Source of the DNA: Tragulus kanchil
Lineage: Eukaryota > Chordata > Mammalia > Artiodactyla > Tragulidae
DNA length: 64,000 bases
Assembly (NCBI GenBank): GCA_022376925.1
Contig: JAIOJX010000002.1
Location: 130,582,831-130,646,830, forward strand
Direction: 5' to 3'
Shown here piece after piece: positions 1-11,870 of this stretch (its first letter is position 1; each line of letters opens with the position of its first letter). The notes beneath the pieces were generated by a model, which saw nothing but the letters and a program-made list of their open reading frames with translations, ran no database searches and was not told the DNA's origin. Both the position numbers and the translations under genes were made by a program.

Positions 1-1433
1 TTTTATGAAATATGTTTATGTGAGTCTCAGAAGCTTCCTTCAAGAAAAAGACGCCCAAGTTGGGACATTTCTTCTAGTGAAGAAGCTGGGAAGCCAGGCC
101 AGACACATTAATACTCAAAAAATCTTATGCCTTTGCTCATCCATGAGCCGGAATGCCAGTGGAATGCCTTGGAAGTAGCCATTTAGAACCAAAGAGCTAT
201 ATTAGAGAGTTAGTTGAGAATACATCCAGGATTTTTTTTTTCCAATCTTACCTAAATGTGAATTTTATATGCCTAGCCACGTTTGCAAAGATGCATATTC
301 TATTACACAAAATCATAATATCCTGCCAAATGTTCCACAAAGCCTATTTGTTTACAATAACTTTTTCATTTTTATCTTCAACCCTATAAAATCTCCTTAG
401 TTATTTTAGAAGTATCTCCTACACGCCCTCATTTAATAACCATTTCTTCTCATGCTGACAAGGGCTGAAAACTGTTTACTCAAGAGCCAGATTTTAGAGC
501 AAGCACTAGCTTGGTGACAAGGTCTGTCTGATGTCATCTGCTGAGCTATTTATAGACAGAGCCTCCTACAGTGTCTCACGGAGCTGATCTCTGGCCATTT
601 CTACCCCAGAGCTTCAGCCTCTAATTCATCAGGACTTCTGAAGAATCTACTGCTCTTTCCCAGAGGGAAATTTTTTAAATTACAAAAATTCAATCCATCA
701 TATAGAAACATTCTGTCCCTTGACCTCTGAGGAATGAAGCAGTCCCTGCCTCCCTCAGCTTTTTGCTGCTGAAGCTGGAGTTAGGTAACTGTAATTGCAA
801 TTCAGTTGTTCTTTTAGCAACCTCTTCACTGCTTTATAGCTTGCAGTCTGACGTAGCTTGCTAGTCCAAGATTTCAAGGATTTGGGATCCTGGCAATCTT
901 TCCATCTCACATGACTTAACCTATTTGGAATAATAGACAATGCGGTGGTTTTAGCTATCTATTCTGACTTTCTTTCCTCTATTGGAAAAAGTTACATTTC
1001 TTAAAAAGAAAAAACCAAAAAATAAAACTATGGCTTTTAAACTATCTACTGTGAGCTGAAGAAAGTGTCACTGCCTTACTGTTTATTGCGGCAAGATTTG
1101 GATAACTCCCCTTTTGCACTTAGGATCAATTAGATGATTTGCTGATCTCAGAATTCAGAATCCTCAGTTAGAATTTAATTGACTCCATGTTCCCATGAAG
1201 AAACAAGTTTTATGAAATATGTTTATGTGAGTCTCAGAAGCTTCCTTCAAGAAAAAGACGCCCAAGTTGGGACATTTCTTCTAGTGAAGAAGCTGGGAAG
1301 CCAGGCCAGACACATTAATACTCAAAAAATCTTATGCCTTTGCTCATCCATGAGCCGGAATGCCAGTGGAATGCCTTGGAAGTAGCCATTTAGAACCAAA
1401 GAGCTATATTAGAGAGTTAGTTGAGAATACATC
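1..1433. repeat. Tandem duplication unit 1 (about 1.2 kb, first copy cut by window edge)
   Basis: Bases 1-226 recur almost exactly at 1208-1433 (offset 1207). In a head-to-tail arrangement the second copy would be 227-1433 and the first would begin before the window. Past 226 and 1433 the two sequences part abruptly. No transposon or gene is recognised in 227-1207; this is DNA downstream of DNAH3. Confidence 0.8.
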
Positions 1434-1589
1434 AAGGTTTTTGTTTTTATCTCCTTTGGGATTCTCTTCCAACTGGCCCAGGGGAGAACCACTGATAAAC
1501 TAGGAATTTCTTGGATATGGCTGTTGAAACTACACAGCTCCTCTAAAATTCCACGTCACAATACAGCCAAGTCCTCGACAAGAGGCAGC

Positions 1590-1955
1590 ATGAAACAGTG
1601 AAAAATGAATGGGTTCTAGAGTCAGACAGACCTTTGTTCAAACCTGGCTCCTCAGTGTGAAAGAACTGAGTGATAATAGGCAAGATACTTAGTCTTCCTG
1701 AGTCTTCTACAGGGGGAGACCAGTGTATCCACCATAGGAACAAGCAAGGTATCTACAGGTCCAGGGACAAACCAGGGCAAGCAACAAATAATGGTTCTTC
1801 CATATTTCCTTTCTTCCTGAAATTTCTGTCCATCTGTGTAGGCTAATGGAGAAGAATTGAGGACCCAGTTCTACCACTGAGTAGCTGTAAAACTGAGCTA
1901 GTTACTTTTCTAAGCTTCTACTTTTGCCTCACTGAAGTGGAGACAACAATAATTG
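1590..1955. repeat. MIR-type SINE fragments downstream of DNAH3
   Basis: Two stretches (about 1590-1700 and 1840-1955) carry the MIR pattern of a 'ctggagtcagacagacctgggttcaa'-like core followed by a 'gtgacctt...gcaagttact' motif, heavily diverged. These are old mammalian SINEs without coding content. Family assignment is by eye. Confidence 0.5.
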
Positions 1956-1962
1956 TTATTCT

Positions 1963-2077
1963 GTCGCTAACTTGTGTCTTGACTCTGCAAACTCATGAAC
2001 TGCAACATGCCAGGATTCCCTGTCCTTCACTGTCTCCAGAGTTTGCTCGGATTCATGTCCGTTGAGTCGGTGGTGCT
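1963..2077 (-). mobile_element. BovB/ART2A-type fragment
   Basis: The stretch contains the ruminant BovB 3'-end signature in reverse, with recognisable pieces such as 'atgccaggattccctgtcc' and 'gttgagtcggtgg'. It is a short, 5'-truncated copy lying inside an older MIR. It supports a ruminant origin for the window. Confidence 0.7.
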
Positions 2078-2179
2078 ATGTAAGAAACTAGGAGAGAAGC
2101 AACTAAAGTTCAGTGACTGTTATGGCAAAATAATAGACAAAAACAAAAACAAAAAATCAGGGAGTTTAGCCACATGAAA

Positions 2180-2378
2180 AGGTCTAGGTTGAAGAGTCCT
2201 ACTGCCTATATTCAAAACTAGGCTCCACTAGTAGCTACCTGACTTAGACAGTATTACTTTCCCTATATCATGGTTTCCACAACCATAAAGTAAGGATAAT
2301 AACCTACTTTACAGGACTGCTCTAAAATACCCAGATCATAACAAGTGCTCCATTAATATAATTGTCATCATCACTGGT
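2180..2378. repeat. MIR-type SINE fragment
   Basis: The sequence shows a MIR-like succession: failure-to-retain 'ggctccactagtagctacctgac', then 'cataaagtaaggataataac' and a final 'acaagtgctccattaatat'. It is old and diverged and sits about 100 bp beyond the DNAH3 3' end. Confidence 0.5.
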
Positions 2379-2455
2379 GCTTCCCTGGTGGTCATCATCA
2401 TACCATGTGACTCTCAAGAAAAGAAAGTTATATTGCCATAAAGAATGGCATTCCT

Positions 2456-2461
2456 TTTATT
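2456..2461 (-). promoter_or_regulatory. Candidate polyadenylation signal AATAAA for DNAH3
   Basis: Read on the minus strand this is a canonical AATAAA hexamer within AAAATAAAAGG, 23 bases after the TGA stop. It would give a very short 3' UTR, ending near 2430-2445. The hexamer is seen; its use is inferred. Confidence 0.55.
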
Positions 2462-2483
2462 TTCTTGGTTGAGACAGATGCCA

Positions 2484-2837
2484 TCAGTTATCTAGCTGGC
2501 ACAGACATGCTACTCCTCGGTTTATCCAGTGCTTCTGGGGCTTGTTTGTTGGGAGTTCAATGGATAGGACGTAGTTGGTGGAGTGGCCTGTTGTGGAGAG
2601 GATACCTCTCCTGGCACTTGTTTTGTAGACTGGACACACATAAATGTTCTGATGCAGAAATGTTGCACTTTTCCCAGGTTTCAGCCAAATGATGGGCAAT
2701 GGGTCACAGAGGATTTTGGGGAGAGACTCTCCAATTTGCTTCGTCTTCCTGTCCCAACGGGCACCTTCTAAGAAGAGCCCTTTTATGTAGGCCCCATCTT
2801 CTGGGTTGCTCTCCATGACTGTTTCTTGTGTGGTTAC
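2484..2837 (-). CDS. DNAH3: DNAH3 terminal coding exon (C-terminus of dynein heavy chain)
   Basis: The exon has 117 codons plus a TGA stop at 2484-2486. Its acceptor is CTTCCAG before GTA ACC ACA at 2837, and it starts in phase 0, matching the upstream exon that ends in GAG. It encodes the end of the dynein C-terminal domain, with [11 protein letters not shown], the IWLKP segment, [12 protein letters not shown] and the final LPT...HWINRG motif typical of axonemal heavy chains; the protein ends CQLDN. It is not duplicated and no reading-frame damage is visible. A possible poly(A) signal follows 23 bases after the stop. Confidence 0.95.
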   Translation of the reverse strand, partial: VTTQETVMESNPEDGAYIKGLFLEGARWDRKTKQIGESLPKILCDPLPIIWLKPGKSATFLHQNIYVCPVYKTSARRGILSTTGHSTNYVLSIELPTNKPQKHWINRGVACLCQLDN

Positions 2838-4985
2838 CTGGAAGACAAGAAGCTGTGAGTTCCATTATCTGCCATTTTCCTAAATGAGGCAGCATTAAGA
2901 GATTGAAAGGGTACAAATTGGCTTTATTGTCTGTCTGTCCCAAGATATATTTCCCAGGACATATTTCCTAGGACACTGTGCCTTCTCTGATAATATTCCT
3001 ATGTGCTACGTGGGCCATGTCTGATTTCTAGTCAGTATGCTGCCCTTATATATGGTAGGCACAGAGAATACATTAACGTAAGAACCAGGAGGCCACATTA
3101 ACTGTTTCCTAGCTTAGTGGCCTGTACAATCTTCTGGATCTGTAAAGTGAGGAATTAGATTCAGATGCATTCTGGTAAAATAGTTCTCTAGTGGGAGAAG
3201 TAAAACTTTGGCTTGTAGTTTCTATCAATTTCTGTGGTGTAAAGACCACCACCATGTTCAATTTCAGCCTATCCATTATTTGACAACCAGCTCTAACTGG
3301 CTCTAGTGAGTTAGTATGAGCCAGCCCCATTGTTTAGATTCAGAGGTGATAAATTTCTGGTAAGTGTACATTGGTCTAGGTATATGAGAATAGGGGTTAA
3401 AAGGGGTCATGGTGACGCAGTGGGCACAAATTCCATTTAAAATCATTCAAATTCTATTTGTTATCATTAATGGAATGTTTTTTTTCCCCATTTCTAAGTA
3501 TTTATTGCTAGAATAAGAAAAGGCTGTTGATTTTTGTATATTTAACCAGTGTCCAGTCACCTTACAGATTCTATTAATTCTGGGAGGTGTACTTTTAGAG
3601 TCTCCTTAGAGTTTCTAGGTATACAATCACTTCCATGTCAAAAGAAAAGATAGTTTTATATTTTTTCCAGTCATTTGACTTTCTTATTACATTAATACTG
3701 GTTTAACATTATCTTCAAAGGCCAATCAAGCTCAATAAACTAAGTTAAGATCTAAGGCAATTAGTTTGAAATCTCTGGATGAGATGATATCAAAGGAGCT
3801 TTCCATAGAATTTAAAATTCTACAATGCTCTATAACAGTCTGGCTTACTCCTTTCTCTCCAAATATGGACTCGGTGATACTTAACCAATGGCATTCCTTC
3901 AACTTTAAGCAAAGCCCTACACAAGACCATTAACATCCTTCCAAATTAAAAGTCTACCATATTGAATAGACAGTGTAGAATGTGCTTTCATTGTTCTATG
4001 GAGAGTTTTCCCCTGGAAAGATTCTTTTTTATATATACACAAGAGACAAAGCATTTGGAATCCTCTGATTCTTCTGGGAATAACTTTTGGAGCCACTTTA
4101 TGTATACTTCATTTGTACCATCTCAGAAGTATTTGAGCTTTAATATCTCTAAACATTTGGATTCAAGGAAGTGGACAACATTGCTTTCTCTGGTTGGCCC
4201 TTTAAGCTGGTCTAATCTAAAATGCTCCAACCTCAAAACATAGGCAGAACACTCTCTGACATTAAATTATGGCAAGATCTTTTTTAATCCATCTCCCAAA
4301 ATAATGGAAATAAAAGCAAAAATAAACAAATGGGACCTACGTAAACTTGAAAGGTTTTTCACAGCAAAGGAAACAATAAAACAAAAAGACAACCCACAGA
4401 CTTGGAGAAAATATTTGCAAATGATATGACTGATAAAAGATTAGTCTCCAAAATTTAAATAGCTTATGACACTCAATAGCATCAAAACGAACAACTCACT
4501 CAAAAAGTGGGCAGAAGACCTGAATGGACATTTCTTTAAAGAGGATATGCAGATGGCCAACAGGCACATGAAAAGATGTTTGGAAAAAAGAAAAAAAAAG
4601 ATGTTTGAAGCTGCAAATTATTAGACAAATGTAAATTAAAACTACAATGAAATAACTACCTCACACCAGTCAGGATGGCTATCATCAAAGATTCCACAAA
4701 CAGATGCTGGAGAGGGTGCAGAGGGAAGGGAACCCTCCTGCACTGTTGGTGGGAATGTAAATTGGTACAGCCACTATGGAGGAGAGCTGTGTGGAGGTTC
4801 CTTAAAGAACTAAACATAGAGCTACCATATGACCCTGCAATCCCACCTCTGGTCATATATCTAGAGGAAAACATGGCCCAAAGAGATACATGCCCCCCAA
4901 TGTTCATTGCAGCACTATTTACAATAGTCAAGACATGGAAACAACCTAAGTATCTATTGACAGACAAATGGATAAAGATGTGGTA

Positions 4986-5025
<40 letters not shown>

Positions 5026-5506
5026 AATATTTATTTCTTGGTCATTAAAAAGAATGAAATAAAACTATTTGCAGCAATATGGATGGACCCAGAGAGTGTC
5101 ATACTGAGTGAAGTAAGTCAGAGAAGGAGAACTATTATATGACATCCCTTTAATGTGGATCCTAAAAAGAAATGATACAAGAGAACTTTATTTACAAAAC
5201 AGAAAGAGACTCACAAACTTAGAAAAGGAACTTATGGATGCAGGAGAGAGGGGATGGTTGGGAACTTTGGGAAAGTCAAATACACACTGCCATGTTTGGA
5301 ATGCATAACCAACAAAAATCTTTTGTATAGCAGATGGAACTATAATGTTATGTACCAGCATGGATGGGAGGGGGGTTTGGGGGAGAATGGATACATGTAT
5401 TGTCGAGCCCCTTCCCCGTTCACCTGAAACTATCACAAAATTGTTAATTGGCTATATCTCAATAAAAATGTTTTTGGTGTAAATAAATAAAATAAAATGC
5501 CCCTAC
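2838..5506 (-). other. Last DNAH3 intron (first part)
   Basis: Bases 2838-3420 show nothing I recognise. About 3455-3715 resembles an old L1 ORF2 fragment in reverse orientation, with 'ttaccagtgtccagtcaccttac'-like pieces. Bases 3716-4230 show nothing clear. From 4232 a forward L1 3' end runs up to the exon donor. Confidence 0.6.
4232..5495 (+). mobile_element. LINE-1 3' end (ORF2 tail plus 3' UTR), antisense to DNAH3
   Basis: The stretch reads as the end of L1 ORF2. Between 4675 and 4967 the plus frame gives the recognisable carboxyl end with CWWECK and LPYDPAIPP, interrupted by indels upstream. A (TA)n run at 4994-5020 and an L1 3' UTR follow, then an A-rich tail with aataaataaa near 5480-5497. 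It is 5'-truncated and inactive. The tail ends only about ten bases from the DNAH3 splice donor at 5505-5506. The 3' UTR part is repeated at 6306-6620 by duplication unit 2. Confidence 0.85.
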
Positions 5507-5644
5507 CTCAAACTCAAATCCAATGTGGTCAATGGGGATGGTGTGTTTCCGAGCATAATTCTGAGAGACACCCGTCAAAAAAGACTGTGTAAAGTAGAAC
5601 CCAGAGATCCAAAAGACCACAGGAGGCCCATTGTCAATCCACTC
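5507..5644 (-). CDS. DNAH3: DNAH3 penultimate exon, copy A
   Basis: The exon is 138 bp (46 codons, phase 0 to 0). The acceptor is GGTTCTCCAG before GAG TGG ATT, and the donor is GAG then GTAGGG. It encodes part of the dynein C-terminal domain: EWID, then [12 protein letters not shown] and GFEFE, which are strongly conserved in axonemal heavy chains. An identical copy lies at 6630-6767. The two copies cannot be ranked by coding content; copy A adjoins the complete L1. Confidence 0.9.
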
Positions 5645-6629
5645 CTGGAGAACCACAGAAATAAAAATGCAAGATCAGTAATACATCAAAGATAGTTCAA
5701 AGGCAAGTAATAAAAATGAGTGCCATAAATAGGCTTTTCCTCTTTTTTCTGGAAACAGACAGACTTTTCAGTTTAGCTTATATTTTCCCACTTTGACATA
5801 AAAAGCACAGGTGCAAGCTGATGTCAGGGATACTGAAGAGAGTGGTAGGGACTATAGCAGTAGAGAATATGTGTCTTTTCTAAACTAACCAATAGCCCCT
5901 CATCTCTAGCAATAGTTGTCCTGCAAGTGTGCATGCCCCTTGTTTTAGGTCTTCCCTTTTTTGCAGGACAAACATCTGTATTTTGATACATAATTATCAA
6001 GTATTTATATGCTAGCTCAAATTTTTTTTTCAAGATTTTAAAAATTGTATTTATTTTCATTGCTACACAAGTTTTTCTCTAGTTGCAACAAGCAGGTAGT
6101 TGCTACTCTCTACAAGCAGGTAGTTGTGGAGCACTGGCTCTAGGGTGTATGGGCTTCAGTAGTTGTGGCACATGGGCTCAATAGTTGCACTTCCGAGGCT
6201 TTGGAGCAAAGGCTCAATAGTTGTGGTGCATGCACTTAGTTGCTCTGCTGCATGTGGTATGTTCCCAGATCAGGATCGAACCTGTGTCTCCTGCATTGAC
6301 AGGCAGAACTTTACTTACAAAACAGAAAGAGACTCACAAACTTAGAAAAGGAACTTATGGATGCAGGAGAGAGGGGATGGTTGGGAACTTTGGGAAAGTC
6401 AAATACACACTGCCATGTTTGGAATGCATAACCAACAAAAATCTTTTGTATAGCAGATGGAACTATAATGTTATGTACCAGCATGGATGGGAGGGGGGTT
6501 TGGGGGAGAATGGATACATGTATTGTCGAGCCCCTTCCCCGTTCACCTGAAACTATCACAAAATTGTTAATTGGCTATATCTCAATAAAAATGTTTTTGG
6601 TGTAAATAAATAAAATAAAATGCCCCTAC

Positions 6630-6767
6630 CTCAAACTCAAATCCAATGTGGTCAATGGGGATGGTGTGTTTCCGAGCATAATTCTGAGAGACACCCGTCA
6701 AAAAAGACTGTGTAAAGTAGAACCCAGAGATCCAAAAGACCACAGGAGGCCCATTGTCAATCCACTC
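6630..6767 (-). CDS. DNAH3: DNAH3 penultimate exon, duplicate copy B
   Basis: This is a base-for-base copy of 5507-5644, including both splice sites, displaced by 1123 bp inside duplication unit 2. If it were a real second exon it would insert 46 in-frame residues repeating a conserved segment, which no dynein heavy chain is known to carry. I treat it as an assembly duplicate. Confidence 0.75.
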
Positions 6768-7151
6768 CTGGAGAACCACAGAAATAAAAATGCAAGATCA
6801 GTAATACATCAAAGATAGTTCAAAGGCAAGTAATAAAATGAGTGCCATAAATAGGCTTTTCCTCTTTTTTCTGGAAACAGACAGACTTTTCAGTTTAGCT
6901 TATATTTTCCCACTTTGACATAAAAAGCACAGGTGCAAGCTGATGTCAGGGATACTGAAGAGAGTGGTAGGGACTATAGCAGTAGAGAATATGTGTCTTT
7001 TCTAAACTAACCAATAGCCCCTCATCTCTAGCAATAGTTGTCCTGCAAGTGTGCATGCCCCTTGTTTTAGGTCTTCCCTTTTTTGCAGGACAAACATCTG
7101 TATTTTGATACATAATTATCAAGTATTTATATGCTAGCTCAAATTTTTTTT

Positions 7152-7458
7152 TCAAGATTTTAAAAATTGTATTTATTTTCATTGCTACACAAGTTTTTCT
7201 CTAGTTGCAACAAGCAGGTAGTTGCTACTCTCTACAAGCAGGTAGTTGTGGAGCACTGGCTCTAGGGTGTATGGGCTTCAGTAGTTGTGGCACATGGGCT
7301 CAATAGTTGCACTTCCGAGGCTTTGGAGCAAAGGCTCAATAGTTGTGGTGCATGCACTTAGTTGCTCTGCTGCATGTGGTATGTTCCCAGATCAGGATCG
7401 AACCTGTGTCTCCTGCATTGACAGGCAGATTTCTTTATGACTAAGCCACCAGGGAAGC
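7152..7458 (-). mobile_element. CHR-type tRNA-derived SINE (classical form)
   Basis: The element lies in reverse. The right end 'agccaccagggaagct' is the complement of the head, 'gatcgaacctgtgtctcc' holds the B box complement, and the body repeats 'tagttgtggcacatgggctc'-like units. Flanks 'ctcaaattttttt' and 'ctcagattttt' look like a diverged target-site duplication. A truncated copy is at about 6030-6307. Confidence 0.75.
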
Positions 7459-7756
7459 TCTCAGATTTTTAAATTACCAGGTAGCCAAACCAAGTTTATC
7501 CATTACATCGTGAACTGCAGCCCATAAAACAATTTGTGGCATTTATTCTGGCTCCTACTCCTGGCTTTACAGGCTGTAAGCTTTTCCAGGACTTTGAAAG
7601 TCTCCCTCCTACCCTCAACTCTAATAAGATTTTCCAGTAGGTGCTCAATCCAGGATGCTCTGTGGCTGTCCTATTCCCTCTGCCTCTAATCTGTCATTTC
7701 AGAATGTTCTCTCCACCTGAATGAGGAGGTGCCTGTTTACCCTGACTCTGAGGTAC

Positions 7757-7961
7757 CTGGAAGAAGGCCAGGCGGGCTAGCAGGTCAGCCACATAGCCTC
7801 CCAGGGGCTTCAATGATGGGTAGGACTTCGACATCCACATGGCTGGCACTTTACCCACAAGCATGCTATTAAAGACATCCTCAAGCTCTGAGGACATCAG
7901 GACCTGCCCTTTAATCGCTCGGCCAAGATTGATGAGGCTTCTGCGAACCACTTCAGTCAAT
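7757..7961 (-). CDS. DNAH3: DNAH3 exon n-2
   Basis: The exon is 205 bp. Its first base completes the arginine split with the upstream exon, and 68 codons then end at CAG before the donor GTACCT. The acceptor is TTCTTGCAG. It encodes LTEVVRRSLINLGRAIKG, GKVPAMW, SYPSLKPLGGYV and ARLAFFQ, a hallmark block of the dynein C-terminal domain. It occurs once, although its acceptor edge is repeated at 9100-9110 by duplication unit 3. Confidence 0.95.
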
Positions 7962-10232
7962 CTGCAAGAACAAAGGATAAGGCTCACTGACCTCAGTGAG
8001 TGACCTCATTCTACCCCAATTACATCAATTCCAAGTCTCCTTTTACTTTTCTTCCCTTTAAAAAGTCAGGTAATATACATTCATGAGAGAAGAATTGTAA
8101 AGATGAGAAAAAATTAAATCAACCATTATTTTACCTTAAGATAACTCTGGTGTATATCTTTCTAGACTTTCTATATGTTAACACAAATTCTTTTAGTGGG
8201 CTCATAGTGTGTGTGTGTGTGTAAAAGGAACATCCTTCCAATTCAATAGAGACCTAACTAAAATCATCCTTTTTAATGACTGCAAGCTGTTCCATCTTAT
8301 CTAATTACTCCTCTTGATGAGACATATTATTTCTAGATTTTGTCACTATAGATAACATTACTAGGGACATTCATCTGTATCAAACTTTGTGGAGACTTAT
8401 AATGATATTCCTAGTAAAAGTAGAATTTCTGGGTCCAAGGGTAATGCAGTTTTAAGGCTTCTTCTTTGCTTTAAGAATAAAGTTCTTTTTATAGACTATG
8501 AGGTTCATGCATACCTGAGAAGAGGCAGATGAAGGGCAGCCTGAAAGGTGCCAAGATCATCTGCCTTTGTCTCTGGCCTTTGTTATGAGGACTCACCGAG
8601 TCCAGAGGGACAGACCTAAGAGTGCCAAAGAATCTGCTACCAGAGAGAGCTAGTCATATCCAAAGAGTTATGGAATCGCCCAATGTACATGAGAATGCTC
8701 AAACCCAAGAAACAGATTCCTGGATGTGTAACCACTAAACATTTATATTAAGAGGAATTTAAGATTCAAGTGTGTTAATGGTGTATATGCTTGACTGAGG
8801 ATTTAAGGGCAAAACTACCTTCTGAGGGATTATATCACAGACCTCTATTATACCTAAAGATCTATTTGCAAAAACCTTCCTGCAAAAGTTCTGTTTCTAT
8901 TCTTGCAACTATGAGCACTGCTAGTTTCAAGATTTTTAGTATTCAAGAACGAAACTTTGCCCTAGAAGACACAATAATGGTTCCCCTGAGTTGGAAGCTA
9001 AACTGTCATTCTGGGCTTCTTATACCACTGGGTGAATAGGCAAAAGAAGTCAAAAGTTGAGCCCAAGTTTAATTGGTTACAGTATTGCCCAATGTAATTA
9101 ATCTGCAAGAACAAAGGATAAGGCTCACTGACCTCAGTGAGTGACCTCATTCTACCCCAATTACATCAATTCCAAGTCTCCTTTTACTTTTCTTCCCTTT
9201 AAAAAGTCAGGTAATATACATTCATGAGAGAAGAATTGTAAAGATGAGAAAAAATTAAATCAACCATTATTTTACCTTAAGATAACTCTGGTGTATATCT
9301 TTCTAGACTTTCTATATGTTAACACAAATTCTTTTAGTGGGCTCATAGTGTGTGTGTGTGTGTAAAAGGAACATCCTTCCAATTCAATAGAGACCTAACT
9401 AAAATCATCCTTTTAATGACTGCAAGCTGTTCCATCTTATCTAATTACTCCTCTTGATGAGACATATTATTTCTAGATTTTGTCACTATAGATAACATTA
9501 CTAGGGACATTCATCTGTATCAAACTTTGTGGAGACTTATAATGATATTCCTAGTAAAAGTAGAATTTCTGGGTCCAAGGGTAATGCAGTTTTAAGGCTT
9601 CTTCTTTGCTTTAAGAATAAAGTTCTTTTTATAGACTATGAGGTTCATGCATACCTGAGAAGAGGCAGATGAAGGGCAGCCTGAAAGGTGCCAAGATCAT
9701 CTGCCTTTGTCTCTGGCCTTTGTTATGAGGACTCACCGAGTCCAGAGGGACAGACCTAAGAGTGCCAAAGAATCTGCTACCAGAGAGAGCTAGTCATATC
9801 CAAAGAGTTATGGAATCGCCCAATGTACATGAGAATGCTCAAACCCAAGAAACAGATTCCTGGATGTGTAACCACTAAACATTTATATTAAGAGGAATTT
9901 AAGATTCAAGTGTGTTAATGGTGTATATGCTTGACTGAGGATTTAAGGGCAAAACTACCTTCTGAGGGATTATATCACAGACCTCTATTATACCTAAAGA
10001 TCTATTTGCAAAAACCTTCCTGCAAAAGTTCTGTTTCTATTCTTGCAACTATGAGCACTGCTAGTTTCAAGATTTTTAGTATTCAAGAACGAAACTTTGC
10101 CCTAGAAGACACAATAATGGTTCCCCTGAGTTGGAAGCTAAACTGTCATTCTGGGCTTCTTATACCACTGGGTGAATAGGCAAAAAGAAGTCATGGGAAG
10201 TTATGTTACAGTATTGCCCAATGTAATTAATC
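7959..10232. repeat. Tandem duplication unit 3 (about 1.14 kb, intronic)
   Basis: Copy 1 is 7959-9099 and copy 2 is 9100-10232. The offset is 1141, then 1140 after a one-T difference at about 8268. Copies match closely until the right edge, where 'caaaagaagtcaaaagttg' in copy 1 meets 'caaaaagaagtcatgggaag' in copy 2 before both resume 'ttacagtattgccc'. The content is intron with a short (TG)n and an old LINE-like stretch, and no gene. Confidence 0.95.
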
Positions 10233-10835
10233 CTGAGCCTCACTAGAATATAAGTGCTGTTACACTTTTATATTACACTGGCTAGTGGTAAAGGCTAGTG
10301 AAGTCACCTGTAATCACCAAGAGCTCTAATGACCTTAGGGAAAAATGCATGGCAGAGGAGGAAAACCATTGGCCTAGTGTCTGATGAATGAGAACCACAT
10401 CCTATCGTACCAAGGTATTGACTCTAGTAATCAATAGCCATGACGTACACTCCATTCTTTGCTTGGTCATCCATATGGTCAATGGACTATTGACTCTAGA
10501 GAGTAACACTTAAGACTGAGGGGATCAAGAAATTCTTAGATGACCGGTTCCCTTATCTTTCAGAGTCAGGGCTATTCCTAAAATTAAGCAATCACCATTG
10601 AGGCAAAATGGACACAACAGCCTTTAGAGTATTTTGAACAGCAAGAACCTTGACTTGAAGGTAGAAGTGATGCATTTTCTTATCTGGCCTAGACAGTGTT
10701 TTGGAATGCTTTCAGTTTTGACTATCTAGAAATCAAATCAAGGTGGTCCCATTGGGCTCTGTGCTTTAGTACCTGGAGAACTGAGGGTGGACTAGAACAG
10801 AATGCCAGAGATCCTTAGCCCCATGCCATCTTTTT
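10233..10835. other. Intron stretch without recognised features
   Basis: This is AT-rich intron sequence. I see no exon, SINE head or tail, or tandem array here. It ends in a (TTG)n run at about 10832-10850. Confidence 0.5.
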
Positions 10836-10849
10836 GTTGTTGTTGTTGT

Positions 10850-11265
10850 TTATTTATTTTTTTACATGTATGTTCCCAGATCATTCATATGCATATCCAT
10901 GGACCCTCCCCCCACCCAGTTCCCCCCCTCCCATCCCTCCAGACCATCGCTCCAAATGTTGTAGGTACTCCTATTCCCCTAGCACAATGACAATAGCTAT
11001 CTTTTCCACACATGACAGTATATGTTTCCATGTTACTCCCTCCCATTGTTCGGTCTCCACAATGTCTTTATGTCTATTCTCTGTTTTTTCATGAGTTCAC
11101 TGCGTATGTTATCATTGCCATCTTACTAGATCCCATATATATGAGTTAGTATACTGTATTTGTCTTTATCTTTTTGACTTACTTCACTTTTTATGATAGG
11201 TTCTAGAGCCAGCCACCTCATTAGGACTGAGTCTTCTGCATTTCTTTTAACAGCTGAGTACCCAT
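10850..11265 (-). mobile_element. LINE-1 3' UTR fragment, reverse
   Basis: The stretch carries the reverse complement of the ruminant L1 3' region. It includes 'tatatatgagttagtatac', 'gacttacttcactttttatg' and a C-rich block at 10905-10945 matching the G-rich part of the 3' UTR. It is truncated and non-coding. Confidence 0.65.
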
Positions 11266-11354
11266 GCCATCTTATAAGAGCCATCCCTGCCCCTGTAGTA
11301 GAGGTAATGGGATGAACTTCTCCCCACCCCTTTCTAAGTTTACCCTGATTTCAC

Positions 11355-11595
11355 ATGCTGGCTAAGGGCAGGGGCTCTGGAATCAGCCTGAGTTCAAACT
11401 TAGTTCAGCCACTGAATGAATGAGTGACCTTGAGCAAGTTACTCAGCCTTTCTGGGTCTCAGTTTTCTCATTTGTAAAATAGTATTAGAGGGATAACTGT
11501 GAGTATTTGAAAAGACTATTTTGCAGTTTGAATACAAAGGCATGAGTGGTACTTGGAGCCATATCTGGTACTAAAGGCTCAATAAAAATAGCTTT
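11355..11595 (+). repeat. MIR SINE
   Basis: The pattern is the familiar MIR one: 'ggctctggaatcagcctgag', then 'gtgaccttgagcaagtta', 'ctgggtctcagttttctcat' and 'ggctcaataaa' at the end. This is one of the better-preserved old SINEs in the window. Confidence 0.8.
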
Positions 11596-11870
11596 AATGA
11601 TTACTTTTACTATTAGCCTGTGCTTGGTATTGGTTTTAATTCTACTTTACAGATGTCACATGAATGACTGAGAGAGAATGAATAGAAAGAATAATTTAAC
11701 CCTGGGCCACAACATGCCGGGATGCCCTATTTATAGTCCTTCCTGCAGGCAGGGCAAATCAACTCTGCACAGCAAGCAACCCTTATCAAGTGACCATTCT
11801 AGTTACTGCCTGTTAGATCCTTCCTCTCACACACTAACTCTCCAGACCCAAGCAAGACCATACAGCCCAC

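Larger units (their letters stand above)
5183..7429. repeat. Tandem duplication unit 2 (about 1.12 kb, contains a DNAH3 exon)
   Basis: Copy 1 is 5183-6305 and copy 2 is 6306-7429, offset 1123 falling to 1122 after a one-base homopolymer difference near 6836. The unit holds the L1 3' UTR, the 138 bp DNAH3 exon, intron sequence and most of a reverse CHR SINE. The junction 'aggcagaacttta' has three bases shared by both edges. Only the second copy continues to the true end of the SINE. Confidence 0.95.

Noticed and set aside
755..940. Minus-strand 61-codon frame downstream of DNAH3
   Set aside because: No recognisable domain, no splice support and no recognisable relative; I see no reason to call a gene.
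4675..5022. Plus-strand 115-codon frame
   Set aside because: It is the decayed carboxyl end of L1 ORF2 followed by translated (TA)n; no independent gene.
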